Below, piece by piece: positions 15,388-24,513 of a stretch of 47,168 bases of DNA. The first letter of the stretch is position 1, and each line of letters opens with the position of its first letter. The notes below the pieces were generated by a model, which was given only the letters and a program-made list of their open reading frames with translations, was not told the origin of the DNA and did no database searches. The translations under genes were made by a program, and so were the position numbers. Location: contig SVQH01000025.1 in assembly GCA_015065425.1 (NCBI GenBank), positions 1 to 47,168 of the forward strand. The letters run 5' to 3'. The DNA comes from Oscillospiraceae bacterium (lineage in GTDB: Bacteria; Bacillota; Clostridia; Oscillospirales; Acutalibacteraceae).

Positions 15388-16698
15388 ATGTCTGTAAAAA
15401 TCTATGATATTGAGAAAAATTGCAAATGTGCAAGAAAGGGAATAAAACAGGGTGATGAACTCATTTCAATAAACGGAAATGAGATAAATGATGTTCTTGA
15501 TTACCGTTTTTATTCCGATGAGGACAAACTTTCACTTTTGTTCCGCACTTCTGAGGGGAAAGTCAAAAAGGTTGTGCTTCGTCACAGTTCGGGCTGTGAC
15601 AGTCTCGGACTGAGTTTTGAAACATATCTTATGGACAAACACAGAAGATGTAAAAATTCTTGTATCTTCTGTTTCATCGATCAGCTTCCCGAAGGGATGC
15701 GTGAAAGTCTGTATTTTAAGGATGATGATTCCAGACTTTCTTTTCTTTTCGGGAATTACATTACTCTTACCAATCTTTCGGAAAGTGATGCCGACAGAAT
15801 AATTAAGATGCATATAAGTCCCATTAATGCATCTGTTCATACCATGAATCCCGAACTGCGTGTAAAAATGATGAGAAATCCCTCTGCGGGGACTTCGCTG
15901 GGACTTCTCAGCCGTTTTTCAGATGCAGGCATCAGAATTAATGCTCAGCTTGTGTTGTGTCCCGGAATAAATGACGGAGAAGAACTGAAATATTCACTCA
16001 ATGCATTGGCTGAACTTCCTTCTGTGGGGAGTATTGCAGCCGTACCCGTGGGACTTACAAAGTATCGTGACGGGCTTTATGAACTTAAGAGCTTTGATAA
16101 GGACAGTGCTTCGGCTGTTATAAAAATTATTGATGATTTCAATGAAAAGTTGAAAAAGCAGGGAAGAGAAACGCTTGCTTATGCTTCAGATGAGTTTTAT
16201 CAGCTGTCTGAAATTCCTTTTCCTTCTTATGAGTATTACGGAGATTTCCCCCAGCTTGACAATGGTGTCGGGCTTTATATTTCATTGAAAAAAGAGTTTT
16301 GTGATATACTTCGTGATTATGAGGGAGATAATAAGAAACGTGACCTTTCCTTTGCTACAGGTGAGGCGGCTTATCCTGTAATGAAAGAGATAACGGATAA
16401 ATTCTGTGAAAAAAACAAGGGGACAAAAATCAGTCTTTACTGCGTTAAAAATGAATTCTTCGGTCACGGTGTTACCGTAGCAGGACTTATAACGGGCAGA
16501 GACCTCATAAATTCCCTGAAAAAACAGGGATTTTCCTGCGATACGCTCATTCTTCCGTCCGTTATGTTCAAAAGCAGGGAAGAAAGAATTTTTCTTGATG
16601 ATGTGACCAAGGAAAATGTTGAAAATGAATTGAATACGAGAGTCGTTATCAGTGAATGTGATGCTGACAGTCTCTTTGAAAATATTTGTAAAAACTAA
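15388..16698 (+). CDS. DUF512 family protein with PDZ and radical-SAM-like Cys motif
   Basis: The 436-aa protein has an N-terminal PDZ-like segment (GIKQGDELISINGNEINDVLDY, about 18-40), then CKNSCIFCFIDQLPEGMR near residue 88, a Cys cluster that probably binds an iron-sulfur cluster as in radical-SAM enzymes, then a TIM-barrel-like region and the C-terminal DUF512 domain. The function is not established. In Clostridia and cyanobacteria it is regularly found next to der, as here (der starts 48 nt downstream). The start is ATG 15388. Confidence 0.85.
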   Translation: MSVKIYDIEKNCKCARKGIKQGDELISINGNEINDVLDYRFYSDEDKLSLLFRTSEGKVKKVVLRHSSGCDSLGLSFETYLMDKHRRCKNSCIFCFIDQLPEGMRESLYFKDDDSRLSFLFGNYITLTNLSESDADRIIKMHISPINASVHTMNPELRVKMMRNPSAGTSLGLLSRFSDAGIRINAQLVLCPGINDGEELKYSLNALAELPSVGSIAAVPVGLTKYRDGLYELKSFDKDSASAVIKIIDDFNEKLKKQGRETLAYASDEFYQLSEIPFPSYEYYGDFPQLDNGVGLYISLKKEFCDILRDYEGDNKKRDLSFATGEAAYPVMKEITDKFCEKNKGTKISLYCVKNEFFGHGVTVAGLITGRDLINSLKKQGFSCDTLILPSVMFKSREERIFLDDVTKENVENELNTRVVISECDADSLFENICKN

Positions 16699-16746
16699 AT
16701 TATCTCATATTTGAGAGAAAGTCCGATTTGCGGAAACAGGTGTAAT

Positions 16747-18069
16747 ATGGCAAAGTCAATAGTCGCTATCGTAGGCAGACCCAACGTAGGAAAATCTACT
16801 TTGTTCAATAAGCTCAGCGGTAAACGTCTTGCTATCGTTGATGACAGACCCGGTGTTACAAGAGACCGTATTTATGCTGATTGTGAATGGCTTGACAAAA
16901 AATTTCTTATTGTTGATACCGGAGGTATTGAACCGTATTCAGATGACATAATTCTGTCTCAGATGAGAAGACAGGCACAGATTGCAATAGAAACAGCCGA
17001 TGCAATTATTTTTGTCTGCGATGTTAAAACAGGTGTAGTTGCAACTGATGCCGAAGTTGCTTCCATGCTTCTTAAAAGCGGAAAACCCATAGTGCTTTGT
17101 GTAAATAAGTGCGATTCTCTCGGAGAGCCGCCTGCAGATTTTTATGAATTTTATAATCTCGGACTCGGTGACCCTGTTGCTGTTTCATCCGTACACGGAC
17201 ACGGTACGGGTGACCTTCTTGATGAAGTGCTTAAATATCTTCCCGAAGAAGAAGCCCATGAGGAAGAGGATGATACTGTTAAGGTTGCTGTTATCGGAAA
17301 GCCAAATGTGGGAAAATCTTCTCTTGTAAATGCTCTTTGCGGTGAGGAGAGAATGCTTGTTTCCAATATTGCAGGCACAACAAGAGATGCAACAGACACT
17401 GAAATTATCAACAAGCACGGAAAATTCATGTTTATCGATACTGCAGGACTTCGCCGTAAATCAAAGGTCGATGACCAGATAGAAAAATATTCCGTTATGC
17501 GTGCACTTATGGCTGTTGAACGGGCAAATGTGTGCGTGATTATGATAGATGCTCTTGAAGGTTTTACCGAACAGGATTCAAAAGTTGCAGGTATTGCTCA
17601 TGAAGCAGGTAAAGCTTGTATAATTGCCGTTAATAAATGGGATGCCTATGAAAAAGACGGTAAAACCATGGATACTTACAGAAAAAAACTCATGAATGAT
17701 TTTTCATTCATGTCCTATGCTCCCATTATCTTTATTTCAGCTAAAACAGGTCAGCGTCTTGACAGACTGTACGAGCTTATAAAATATGTAGATGATCAGA
17801 ATGCCGTTCGCATTCCCACGGGCAGACTCAATCAGGTTCTTGCTGATGCCCAGGCAAGGGTACAGCCTCCCACTGATAAGGGGAAGAGACTTCGTATTTA
17901 CTATATGACTCAGGCTTCCACGAGACCGCCTACGTTTGTGGCGTTTGTTAATAATAAAGAATTGTTCCACTACAGCTATCAGAGATATCTTGACAATCGG
18001 ATCCGTGAGGTTTTCGGGCTTGAGGGAACTCCCACAAGACTTGTCATTCGTGAACGAGGAGAAAAATAG
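16747..18069 (+). CDS. der: Ribosome biogenesis GTPase Der (EngA)
   Basis: A double-GTPase needed for late 50S subunit assembly. The 440-aa protein contains two tandem G domains. The first has GRPNVGKSTLFN (residue ~9), DTGG and NKCD; the second has GKPNVGKSSLVN (residue ~185), DTAG and NKWD. A C-terminal KH-like domain follows (about 350-440). The open frame extends 12 codons upstream to a TTG, but ATG 16747 has AGGTG and begins directly with the conserved AKSIVAIVGRPN. A terminator follows. Confidence 0.95.
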   Translation: MAKSIVAIVGRPNVGKSTLFNKLSGKRLAIVDDRPGVTRDRIYADCEWLDKKFLIVDTGGIEPYSDDIILSQMRRQAQIAIETADAIIFVCDVKTGVVATDAEVASMLLKSGKPIVLCVNKCDSLGEPPADFYEFYNLGLGDPVAVSSVHGHGTGDLLDEVLKYLPEEEAHEEEDDTVKVAVIGKPNVGKSSLVNALCGEERMLVSNIAGTTRDATDTEIINKHGKFMFIDTAGLRRKSKVDDQIEKYSVMRALMAVERANVCVIMIDALEGFTEQDSKVAGIAHEAGKACIIAVNKWDAYEKDGKTMDTYRKKLMNDFSFMSYAPIIFISAKTGQRLDRLYELIKYVDDQNAVRIPTGRLNQVLADAQARVQPPTDKGKRLRIYYMTQASTRPPTFVAFVNNKELFHYSYQRYLDNRIREVFGLEGTPTRLVIRERGEK

Positions 18070-18077
18070 AATTCACT

Positions 18078-18112
18078 GCTTCGCACTGCTTTGAGAGTGC
18101 GGAGCTTTTCTT
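18078..18112 (+). terminator. Terminator after der
   Basis: GCTTCGCACT (18078-18087) and AGTGCGGAGC (18096-18105) form a 10-bp stem with one wobble and an 8-nt loop, followed by TTTTCTT. It separates the der unit from the aminotransferase operon. Confidence 0.75.
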
Positions 18113-18213
18113 ATCTGAGTGTTTCGCAGAATATGAATTTTGCATAAATTAAAGTCTTTTTAAGCTTTATATTTATTATATATAATAATTTTAAGTTTTA
18201 GTATGTTTTTGTA

Positions 18214-18242
18214 TTGATAAAAATTTCTTTATATGCTAAAAT
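18214..18242 (+). promoter_or_regulatory. Promoter of the aminotransferase-ispF operon
   Basis: -35 TTGATA (18214-18219), 17-nt spacer, extended -10 TGC-TAAAAT (TAAAAT 18237-18242), in an AT-rich stretch of about 250 bases without other features. The transcript start would be near 18250 with a 5' leader of about 75 nt. Confidence 0.6.
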
Positions 18243-18325
18243 AACTTGAATAATGGCAACATGGTTAATTTAATATATATTAATTGTAATTGTCTGTAAA
18301 ATAACAGTGAATTAAAGGTGGTTAT

Positions 18326-19615
18326 ATGAAACTTCTGATTGATTATTCAGCTGAACAGCTTGCATTATTTGAAGCGGATGTTCAGCAAAGATATGACAGT
18401 TTTCTCTCTCAGGGCATAAATCTTAATATGGCGAGAGGAAAGCCTGCTCCCGAACAGCTTGATCTTTCAGCTGACTTGTTTTCGCTTACCGAGGCACAAT
18501 GCGGATATTTAGCGGAAGACGGTACCGATTGCCGTAATTACGGTCTTCTGTACGGTATTCCGGAGTGCAGACGGCTTTTCGGAGATATTTTAGGTGTTCC
18601 TTCTTCAAACGTAATAGCTTGCGGCAGTTCAAGTCTTAATCTCATGTTTGATTATATTGCTCAGTGTTTCTATAAAGGCGTGGGCGGACATGAGCCATGG
18701 AGTAAAAATGAAAACAGAAAATTTATTGCCGTAGTTCCCGGTTATGACCGTCATTTCGCCATTGCTGAGTATTTTGGTCTTGAAATGATAAATGTTCCCA
18801 TGACGGACAAAGGTCCTGATATGGACATGATTGAGGAAATAATAAAAGATTCTGATGTAAAGGGAATGTTCTGTGTGCCTAAGTATTCCAATCCTGACGG
18901 CATTACATATTCCGATGAGACAGTCAGACGTCTTGCGGCTATGAAGCCTGCAGCAGGCGATTTCAGGGTAATCTGGGATGCCGCATACGTAGTTCATGAC
19001 CTCTATGACGAGAGTGACAGCCTTCTCAATGTTTTTGAGGAAGCAAAAAAATACGGAAATGAAGACAATTTTGTTCTCTTTACATCCACTTCAAAAATTT
19101 CCTATGCAGGTGCCGGTGTTTCGGCAATGGCTGCATCTGATGCAAATTTCAAGGAAATAAGCAGCCGTCTTACTCTGCAGACCATAAGTTACGATAAGAT
19201 TAATCAGCTGAAACATTGCTATTTTTATAAAACTGTTGATGATGTAAAAGCACAGATGAAAAAACATGCTTCAATAATGAGGCCTAAGTTTGATACGGTT
19301 CTTGAAGTTCTTGAAAAAGAGCTGTCAGGACTTGGTGTTGCATCATGGAATCATCCGAAGGGCGGATATTTTATAAGTCTTGATGTCAATACCGGTTCTG
19401 CAAAGTATGTGGGAGAGCTTTGTAAAAAAGCCGGTCTTACACTTACCACTGTCGGTGCTACATATCCTTACGGCAATGACCCCGATGACAAAAACATCCG
19501 TCTTGCACCCTCGTATCCTTCTGTCGAAGAGCTCAGAGTGGCTGCTGAAATTGTTTGTGTTGCCGTAAAACTTGCCGCTTGTAAAGAGCTGAATTCAAAA
19601 GAAACTGATAATTAA
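18326..19615 (+). CDS. PLP-dependent aminotransferase (MocR-type, class I/II fold)
   Basis: The 429-aa enzyme opens with NMARGKPAPEQLDLS and has DCRNYGLLYGIPECRRLF and NVIACGSSSLNLMFDYI, a pattern I recognise from the Aminotran_MocR family of stand-alone aminotransferases. The PLP-binding lysine is in TSTSKISYAGAGVS near residue 260, and VIWDAAYVVHD near 215 carries the pyridine-N-contacting Asp. Most members are annotated as aspartate or alanine aminotransferases; the substrate here is uncertain. No DNA-binding domain is present. It starts the operon after the 18214 promoter. Confidence 0.82.
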   Translation: MKLLIDYSAEQLALFEADVQQRYDSFLSQGINLNMARGKPAPEQLDLSADLFSLTEAQCGYLAEDGTDCRNYGLLYGIPECRRLFGDILGVPSSNVIACGSSSLNLMFDYIAQCFYKGVGGHEPWSKNENRKFIAVVPGYDRHFAIAEYFGLEMINVPMTDKGPDMDMIEEIIKDSDVKGMFCVPKYSNPDGITYSDETVRRLAAMKPAAGDFRVIWDAAYVVHDLYDESDSLLNVFEEAKKYGNEDNFVLFTSTSKISYAGAGVSAMAASDANFKEISSRLTLQTISYDKINQLKHCYFYKTVDDVKAQMKKHASIMRPKFDTVLEVLEKELSGLGVASWNHPKGGYFISLDVNTGSAKYVGELCKKAGLTLTTVGATYPYGNDPDDKNIRLAPSYPSVEELRVAAEIVCVAVKLAACKELNSKETDN

Positions 19616-19627
19616 AGGACGGTATTT

Positions 19628-20104
19628 ATGTTCAGAATAGGTCACGGTTATGATGTGCACAAGTTTTCCGAAAACAGGAAACTGATAATCGGAGGCGTTG
19701 ACATTCCTTATGAAAAAGGTCTTCTCGGTCATTCAGATGCTGATGTTCTCGTTCATGCCGTATGTGATGCACTTCTCGGTGCCGCAGCTCTCGGTGATAT
19801 CGGAAAACATTTTCCCGATACTTCACCCGAGTTTAAGAATGCTGACAGCCTTATGCTTCTCGGGAAGGTATGCGAACTGTTATCAGAAAAGGGATATTAC
19901 GTCGGAAATATCGATGCAACGGTGATTGCACAGCGTCCGAAACTCGCCCCTTATATTGAGGAAATGAGAAAAAATATTGCATTTGTGTGTTCAACAGACA
20001 TTGATTCTGTCAGTGTAAAGGCAACAACAGAAGAAGGTCTTGGTTTTACGGGAGAAAAACTCGGAATTGCGGCACACAGTGTAGCCATGATAGTAAAAAA
20101 ATAA
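19628..20104 (+). CDS. ispF: 2-C-methyl-D-erythritol 2,4-cyclodiphosphate synthase
   Basis: The fifth enzyme of the methylerythritol-phosphate isoprenoid pathway. The 158-aa protein begins with the conserved metal-binding GHGYDVHKF (Asp and His ligands at residues 8 and 10), continues with [26 protein letters not shown], and ends with the trimer-forming [22 protein letters not shown]. The length is exactly typical. It lies 12 nt after the aminotransferase with GGACGG as ribosome site. Its usual partner ispD is not in the window. Confidence 0.96.
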   Translation: MFRIGHGYDVHKFSENRKLIIGGVDIPYEKGLLGHSDADVLVHAVCDALLGAAALGDIGKHFPDTSPEFKNADSLMLLGKVCELLSEKGYYVGNIDATVIAQRPKLAPYIEEMRKNIAFVCSTDIDSVSVKATTEEGLGFTGEKLGIAAHSVAMIVKK

Positions 20105-20120
20105 AACGGTGGTGTAACAG

Positions 20121-21140
20121 ATGTTTATTGAAAAGCTTGAATTATTTTTGATGCAAGTCAAAGATGTTTTTATGAATATAAATTGGATTACGGACATACT
20201 TGATATTCTCCTTGTTGCGGTTATTCTCTATGCCATAATAAAACAGTTGAGAAAATCGCAGTCTATTCAGGTTATAAAAGGCATTGTGTTTATCGCTTTG
20301 CTCTATGGTGCAGTAAAGCTCATAGGTATGCAGACAAGTGCGTTCATGTTCTCAAAACTTTTCTCGGATATTATAATCATTTTTGTCGTTTTGTTTTCAA
20401 CGGAATTGCGACATGCACTTGAAAATCTCGGCAAAAAGAAATTCGGCAAGAATATGTTTTTTAATTCCTCATCATCCGATGAAAAAGAGATTGAGGCAAT
20501 TAATTCGGTTTGCAGAGCCTGCGGTGCAATGAGTCGCAGCAGAGTCGGTTCTCTTATCGTTTTTCAGAGACAGTCACTTCTCGGCGATCTTACAAAGCAT
20601 GCGGTTACCATTGACAGTGAAACGACCTTTGAAATGATCTGCAGCATCTTTTATCCCAAAGCTCCGCTTCACGACGGTGCTGTGGTTATAAAAGACGGAA
20701 GAATTGTTGCTGCACGCTGTGTTGTTCCCATGAAAAACGACAGGGTAGTAGATGACGATATCGGTACACGCCACCGTGCCGCAATGGAAGTAAGTTTCAA
20801 CTCTGATGCGGTTGCAGTTGTCACAAGCGAAGAAACAGGTATAATTTCTCTTGCTGTTGAAGGAAAACTTATAAGAGGACTTTCCGACAGCGAACTCAGA
20901 GAAAAATTAGGTGCACTTCTTCTCAGTTCTAAAAATCAGAAGGGCAGAAGATTTTCAAAAAAGGAAAAAACAGATGAAATAAAAGAAATCACTGCTGAAG
21001 ATAATGAAATTACCGAAAGCGTGAATGATGTTGGCGAAGAATCTGTTTCTGCCGAAATTGAAGCACCTTTTGAAGTTACAGAAAAAGACGATGAAAACAA
21101 GATAGATAATGAAGGGGAGGGTAATAATGAGCAGGAATAA
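20121..21140 (+). CDS. cdaA: Diadenylate cyclase CdaA
   Basis: Makes the second messenger c-di-AMP from two ATP. The 339-aa protein has three N-terminal membrane helices (about 20-95), then the DisA_N catalytic domain with DGAVVIKDGRIVAARCV (about 180-195) and GTRHRAAMEVS (about 212-222), the two signature motifs. It carries an unusually long acidic, low-complexity C-terminal tail (about 275-339) not required in the family. The 3' end overlaps the cdaR start by 14 nt, so the pair is translationally coupled. Confidence 0.93.
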   Translation: MFIEKLELFLMQVKDVFMNINWITDILDILLVAVILYAIIKQLRKSQSIQVIKGIVFIALLYGAVKLIGMQTSAFMFSKLFSDIIIIFVVLFSTELRHALENLGKKKFGKNMFFNSSSSDEKEIEAINSVCRACGAMSRSRVGSLIVFQRQSLLGDLTKHAVTIDSETTFEMICSIFYPKAPLHDGAVVIKDGRIVAARCVVPMKNDRVVDDDIGTRHRAAMEVSFNSDAVAVVTSEETGIISLAVEGKLIRGLSDSELREKLGALLLSSKNQKGRRFSKKEKTDEIKEITAEDNEITESVNDVGEESVSAEIEAPFEVTEKDDENKIDNEGEGNNEQE

Positions 21141-22416
21141 TGATAATACGGCAAAAAGAAAAATTACCTTTGCTTCATTAATGGCAAATAATAAAGTCCT
21201 TTTTGCATTCTCTGTTGTTGTTGCCGTTGTTTTCTGGTGTCTTGTGTCAATGTCACAGACTACAGAAATTGAAAGAGTATTTCAGAATGTAAAGGTTACT
21301 ATCAACATGGAAGAAAGTCTGCCCAAAAACAGCGGACTTGAGATTTTCGGAAATGATGAGTTTTTTGTTGATGTCAGTGTGAAGGGACTCAGTTACCTTG
21401 TAAATGATTCCGCTTTTTCAGCAGATAATATTTCAGTATTGGCTTCATGTTCTGCTGTCTCAGCTGCAGGTACCTATGAGCTGCCCCTTAGTTATTCCCT
21501 TAAAGGTGTCTCTGAAGGTATAGAAATAGTAAATACATCGGCAACATCAGTAAAAGTCACATTTGATGAAAGAGTTACCAAGACTTTTGCTCTTACTGAA
21601 GATATAGAAGAAACTGAAGGTTATTCTCTCGGGGAAGGTCTTATCAGAGAGAATCCCAGACTCAGCACTGATTCTGTTGAGATTTCCGGTCCTTCAAGAG
21701 AGGTTTCAAAAATAACTGCCGTAAAAGCACATGCTGTTCTTTCGGAAGAGCTTACATCCACGGTAACTCTTGAGGCAGAGCTTATTGCAGAATCGGCAAG
21801 CGGAACACTTGATTTTTCATATTTTACCGTAAAAAATGCTGACCAGATATATATAACAATCCCCGTAAATCAGGTAGGTACTTATAAGACGGCTGTTGAT
21901 TTTATAGGGCTTCCTCAGGCATACAGAGGTGAAGGTATTGAATATACCATAACTCCTTCTGAAATTGAAGTATCCGTGCTTACAGGCGTCGGAGAAACTC
22001 AGATAAATGACAGTAACGAAATACTTGTGGGAACGGTTGATTTTTCTCAGATAAATAATACAACTAACCGTATTGTTGTTGAAAATAATCAGCTTCTTTC
22101 TGAACCTGTCAGATTTACTGTTACGGTAGATATGTCCTCCATGCAGAAGCGTTGGCTGGAAATTCCTGTCGATCTTACTGATGTTAAACTTCCCGACGGT
22201 GCAACAGTAACATCAGCAACAGTAAAAAGTGTTCAGATAATAGGACCCTATCAGTCCGTAATGAAACTCGATAAGAGTGCAGCTTATGCAGTTCCTGTTT
22301 TTGATAAGGCTTCATATTCATCGGGCACTCATAAGGTTCCCGTAAAAATAGTGCTCAGAACTCTCACTGACAGTTGGGTATATGGCACATATACCATTGA
22401 TATAACGGTTGAATAA
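21127..22416 (+). CDS. cdaR: YbbR-domain regulator of CdaA
   Basis: An extracytoplasmic regulator of CdaA activity. The 429-aa protein has one N-terminal membrane anchor (VLFAFSVVVAVVFWCLVSMS, about 22-42), then repeated YbbR beta domains to the end, visible as recurring VTVDMSS/VPVxF-type strand blocks. An in-frame ATG 18 nt upstream exists, but ATG 21127 follows GGGGAGGG. In Bacillus the next gene is glmM; here it is replaced by a lipoprotein gene. Confidence 0.88.
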   Translation: MSRNNDNTAKRKITFASLMANNKVLFAFSVVVAVVFWCLVSMSQTTEIERVFQNVKVTINMEESLPKNSGLEIFGNDEFFVDVSVKGLSYLVNDSAFSADNISVLASCSAVSAAGTYELPLSYSLKGVSEGIEIVNTSATSVKVTFDERVTKTFALTEDIEETEGYSLGEGLIRENPRLSTDSVEISGPSREVSKITAVKAHAVLSEELTSTVTLEAELIAESASGTLDFSYFTVKNADQIYITIPVNQVGTYKTAVDFIGLPQAYRGEGIEYTITPSEIEVSVLTGVGETQINDSNEILVGTVDFSQINNTTNRIVVENNQLLSEPVRFTVTVDMSSMQKRWLEIPVDLTDVKLPDGATVTSATVKSVQIIGPYQSVMKLDKSAAYAVPVFDKASYSSGTHKVPVKIVLRTLTDSWVYGTYTIDITVE

Positions 22417-22442
22417 ATATTGATAAAAAGAGGTGAACAGGC

Positions 22443-23774
22443 TTGAAAAGCAAGAGTATTACGGTGATATGTTGTCTGATTGCAGCGGTATTTCTGTTTT
22501 CAGGCTGTTCGCTTCTTGACTTTTTTGCCGCAGAGGCTCTTCTGAGAGCTCCGAAACTCACAGGCGAAAATGCTGCTTTACAGGAGGCCTTTGAGAATTC
22601 TGTAGGTAAGGATGTTTCCTTGTTTACTCCCATAGCGGGAGATTACAGAGCATCTTATATATTTTTTGATGCAAATGGCGATAATTCTGATGAGGCTGTT
22701 GTGTTTTACGCTCTTAATACAAATCTCAGTGTTATACATATTCACTTACTTGCAAGAAACGGTGAAGAGTGGTATTCGGTTGCTGATATCACAGGCTCAG
22801 GCACAAATGTTTATAAAGTCGATTTTTTCAATATAGATACAGACGGTGTTCTTGAAGTTGCTGTTACGTGGACGGTAGATGATTCTAAAAAAGAAAAGAC
22901 TCTTTCCATTTACAGAATAACCGGTTTTGCAAAAGACGGAAGTAATTCTCTTGCTTCTGTTGCAACTGTACAGATGGCGGATTACATATATCTCGATATT
23001 GATTCTGATAAGGTAAATGAACTGTTGTATTTTTATCACAATTCATCTGCTGACAGTAATCAGATGGGGGCACGTCTTCTTGAGTATTCTTCGGGGGCTG
23101 ACACGCTTCAGCCTGTAAGTGATATTTCTCTCAATGAAAGAATATCATCTTTATTGCAGATAGTATATGATCGTCTCGGTGATGATTGTGCGGTATATGT
23201 AGATTGCCTTCTTTCAGACGGAGACTATTATACGGAAATAATTTATTACGATAAAGAACTTGCCGTTATGTCGCTTCCGCAAGATGAAAACGGGCTTATT
23301 TGTACAGTGACCGAGCGTGATGCCGGAAAACTGTGTGAAGATTTTAATCGTGACGGACAAATTGATATCCCCGTATCTTTATACAGTGAGAATTCATATA
23401 CAACGGGTCGCCCGGAAGGTGTAAAAGAGCAGATAGGTTTCGTTTCATGGCAGACTTACATAAACGGTAAGCTTTCCGAAATCGGAAAATATTATGATAA
23501 TGCCGTTGACGGATATCTTATTAATATAGATACATTATTTGACTATTATTATTTTGTTTATGATTATTCTGCCCATGTCACTCAGGTCAGAATAAAGAAT
23601 TTTGATGAAGAGAATAATATTGTGTTTACTGTAAAGTATGACAATAAAAATGATAATTTCGGCAATTTCACAAGTACTGATATGGAAGACAAATATATTA
23701 TTTCTGTTACATCAAAAGGAAAAGAAATGGGCATCAGTGACATATTTGTTGAGAATCTGATAATTAACAGATAA
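22443..23774 (+). CDS. Putative lipoprotein of unknown function
   Basis: The 443-aa protein has a lipoprotein signal peptide: basic start, hydrophobic VICCLIAAVFLF, then lipobox FSGC with the lipidated Cys near residue 21. The mature part is beta-rich and contains calcium-loop-like stretches such as FDANGDNSDE, NIDTDGV, DIDSDKV and DFNRDGQIDI, reminiscent of VCBS/FG-GAP-type repeats. No enzyme motif is seen. The start is TTG 22443 preceded by AGAGGTG. It stands between cdaR and a two-component system, 12 nt before the response regulator, and might be a sensor or target in that signalling unit. Confidence 0.7.
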   Translation: MKSKSITVICCLIAAVFLFSGCSLLDFFAAEALLRAPKLTGENAALQEAFENSVGKDVSLFTPIAGDYRASYIFFDANGDNSDEAVVFYALNTNLSVIHIHLLARNGEEWYSVADITGSGTNVYKVDFFNIDTDGVLEVAVTWTVDDSKKEKTLSIYRITGFAKDGSNSLASVATVQMADYIYLDIDSDKVNELLYFYHNSSADSNQMGARLLEYSSGADTLQPVSDISLNERISSLLQIVYDRLGDDCAVYVDCLLSDGDYYTEIIYYDKELAVMSLPQDENGLICTVTERDAGKLCEDFNRDGQIDIPVSLYSENSYTTGRPEGVKEQIGFVSWQTYINGKLSEIGKYYDNAVDGYLINIDTLFDYYYFVYDYSAHVTQVRIKNFDEENNIVFTVKYDNKNDNFGNFTSTDMEDKYIISVTSKGKEMGISDIFVENLIINR

Positions 23775-23786
23775 GGAAGATGTGTG

Positions 23787-24494
23787 ATGAAAAGAATACT
23801 TATTGCTGAAGATGAAAAATCTATCCGTGAGTTTATTGTTATAAATCTTAAAAGAAGTGGTTTTGAAGTGATTGAAGCTGATAACGGTGAGGATGCTTTA
23901 AGACTTTATGATGAATATGAAGGTGCTTTTGATATTGCATTGCTTGATATTATGATGCCGAAACTTGACGGGCTTGAAGTCTGTAAACAACTGAGACAGA
24001 AAAGCAGTACCATCGGTATTATTATCCTTACTGCAAAAACTCAGGAGATGGATAAGGTAACAGGTCTTCTTGTAGGTGCAGATGACTATGTTACAAAACC
24101 CTTTTCTCCCTCTGAACTTATGGCAAGAGTTGATGCTATTTACAGAAGAGTTACTCTTAACAGAGAGTTTGCCGCAAAGAGTAAGGATAAGGGCAGTGTT
24201 ATTGAACTTGGAGATTTTTCACTTAATCTCCGCAGCCGTACTCTTACAAAGAACGGTGTACATATAGAACTTACTCAGGTTGAATTTCAGATAATGGAAT
24301 TCTTCTTCAATCATCCCAATACTGCCCTTGAACGCAGTGAGATACTTAATCATGTATGGGGCAATATGTATTACGGTGATGATAAGGTTGTTGATGTTAA
24401 CATCCGACGTCTCAGAATGAAGCTTGAAGATGACCCTTCAAGTCCTCATCATCTGACAACAATATGGGGTGTCGGATATAAGTGGTTAGTCTGA
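23787..24494 (+). CDS. OmpR/PhoB-family response regulator
   Basis: The 235-aa protein has a receiver domain (acidic pair in AEDE at residue ~8, phospho-acceptor Asp in IALLDIMMP near residue 52, conserved Lys in YVTKPF near residue 103) and a C-terminal winged-helix DNA-binding domain ending GVGYKWLV. A GTG directly before the ATG is in frame; ATG 23787 is better spaced from AAGGAAG. It pairs with the histidine kinase 19 nt downstream. The overall type is PhoP/WalR-like; the regulon is unknown. Confidence 0.92.
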   Translation: MKRILIAEDEKSIREFIVINLKRSGFEVIEADNGEDALRLYDEYEGAFDIALLDIMMPKLDGLEVCKQLRQKSSTIGIIILTAKTQEMDKVTGLLVGADDYVTKPFSPSELMARVDAIYRRVTLNREFAAKSKDKGSVIELGDFSLNLRSRTLTKNGVHIELTQVEFQIMEFFFNHPNTALERSEILNHVWGNMYYGDDKVVDVNIRRLRMKLEDDPSSPHHLTTIWGVGYKWLV

Positions 24495-24513
24495 TTTTTT
24501 TGGAGGGATGAAA

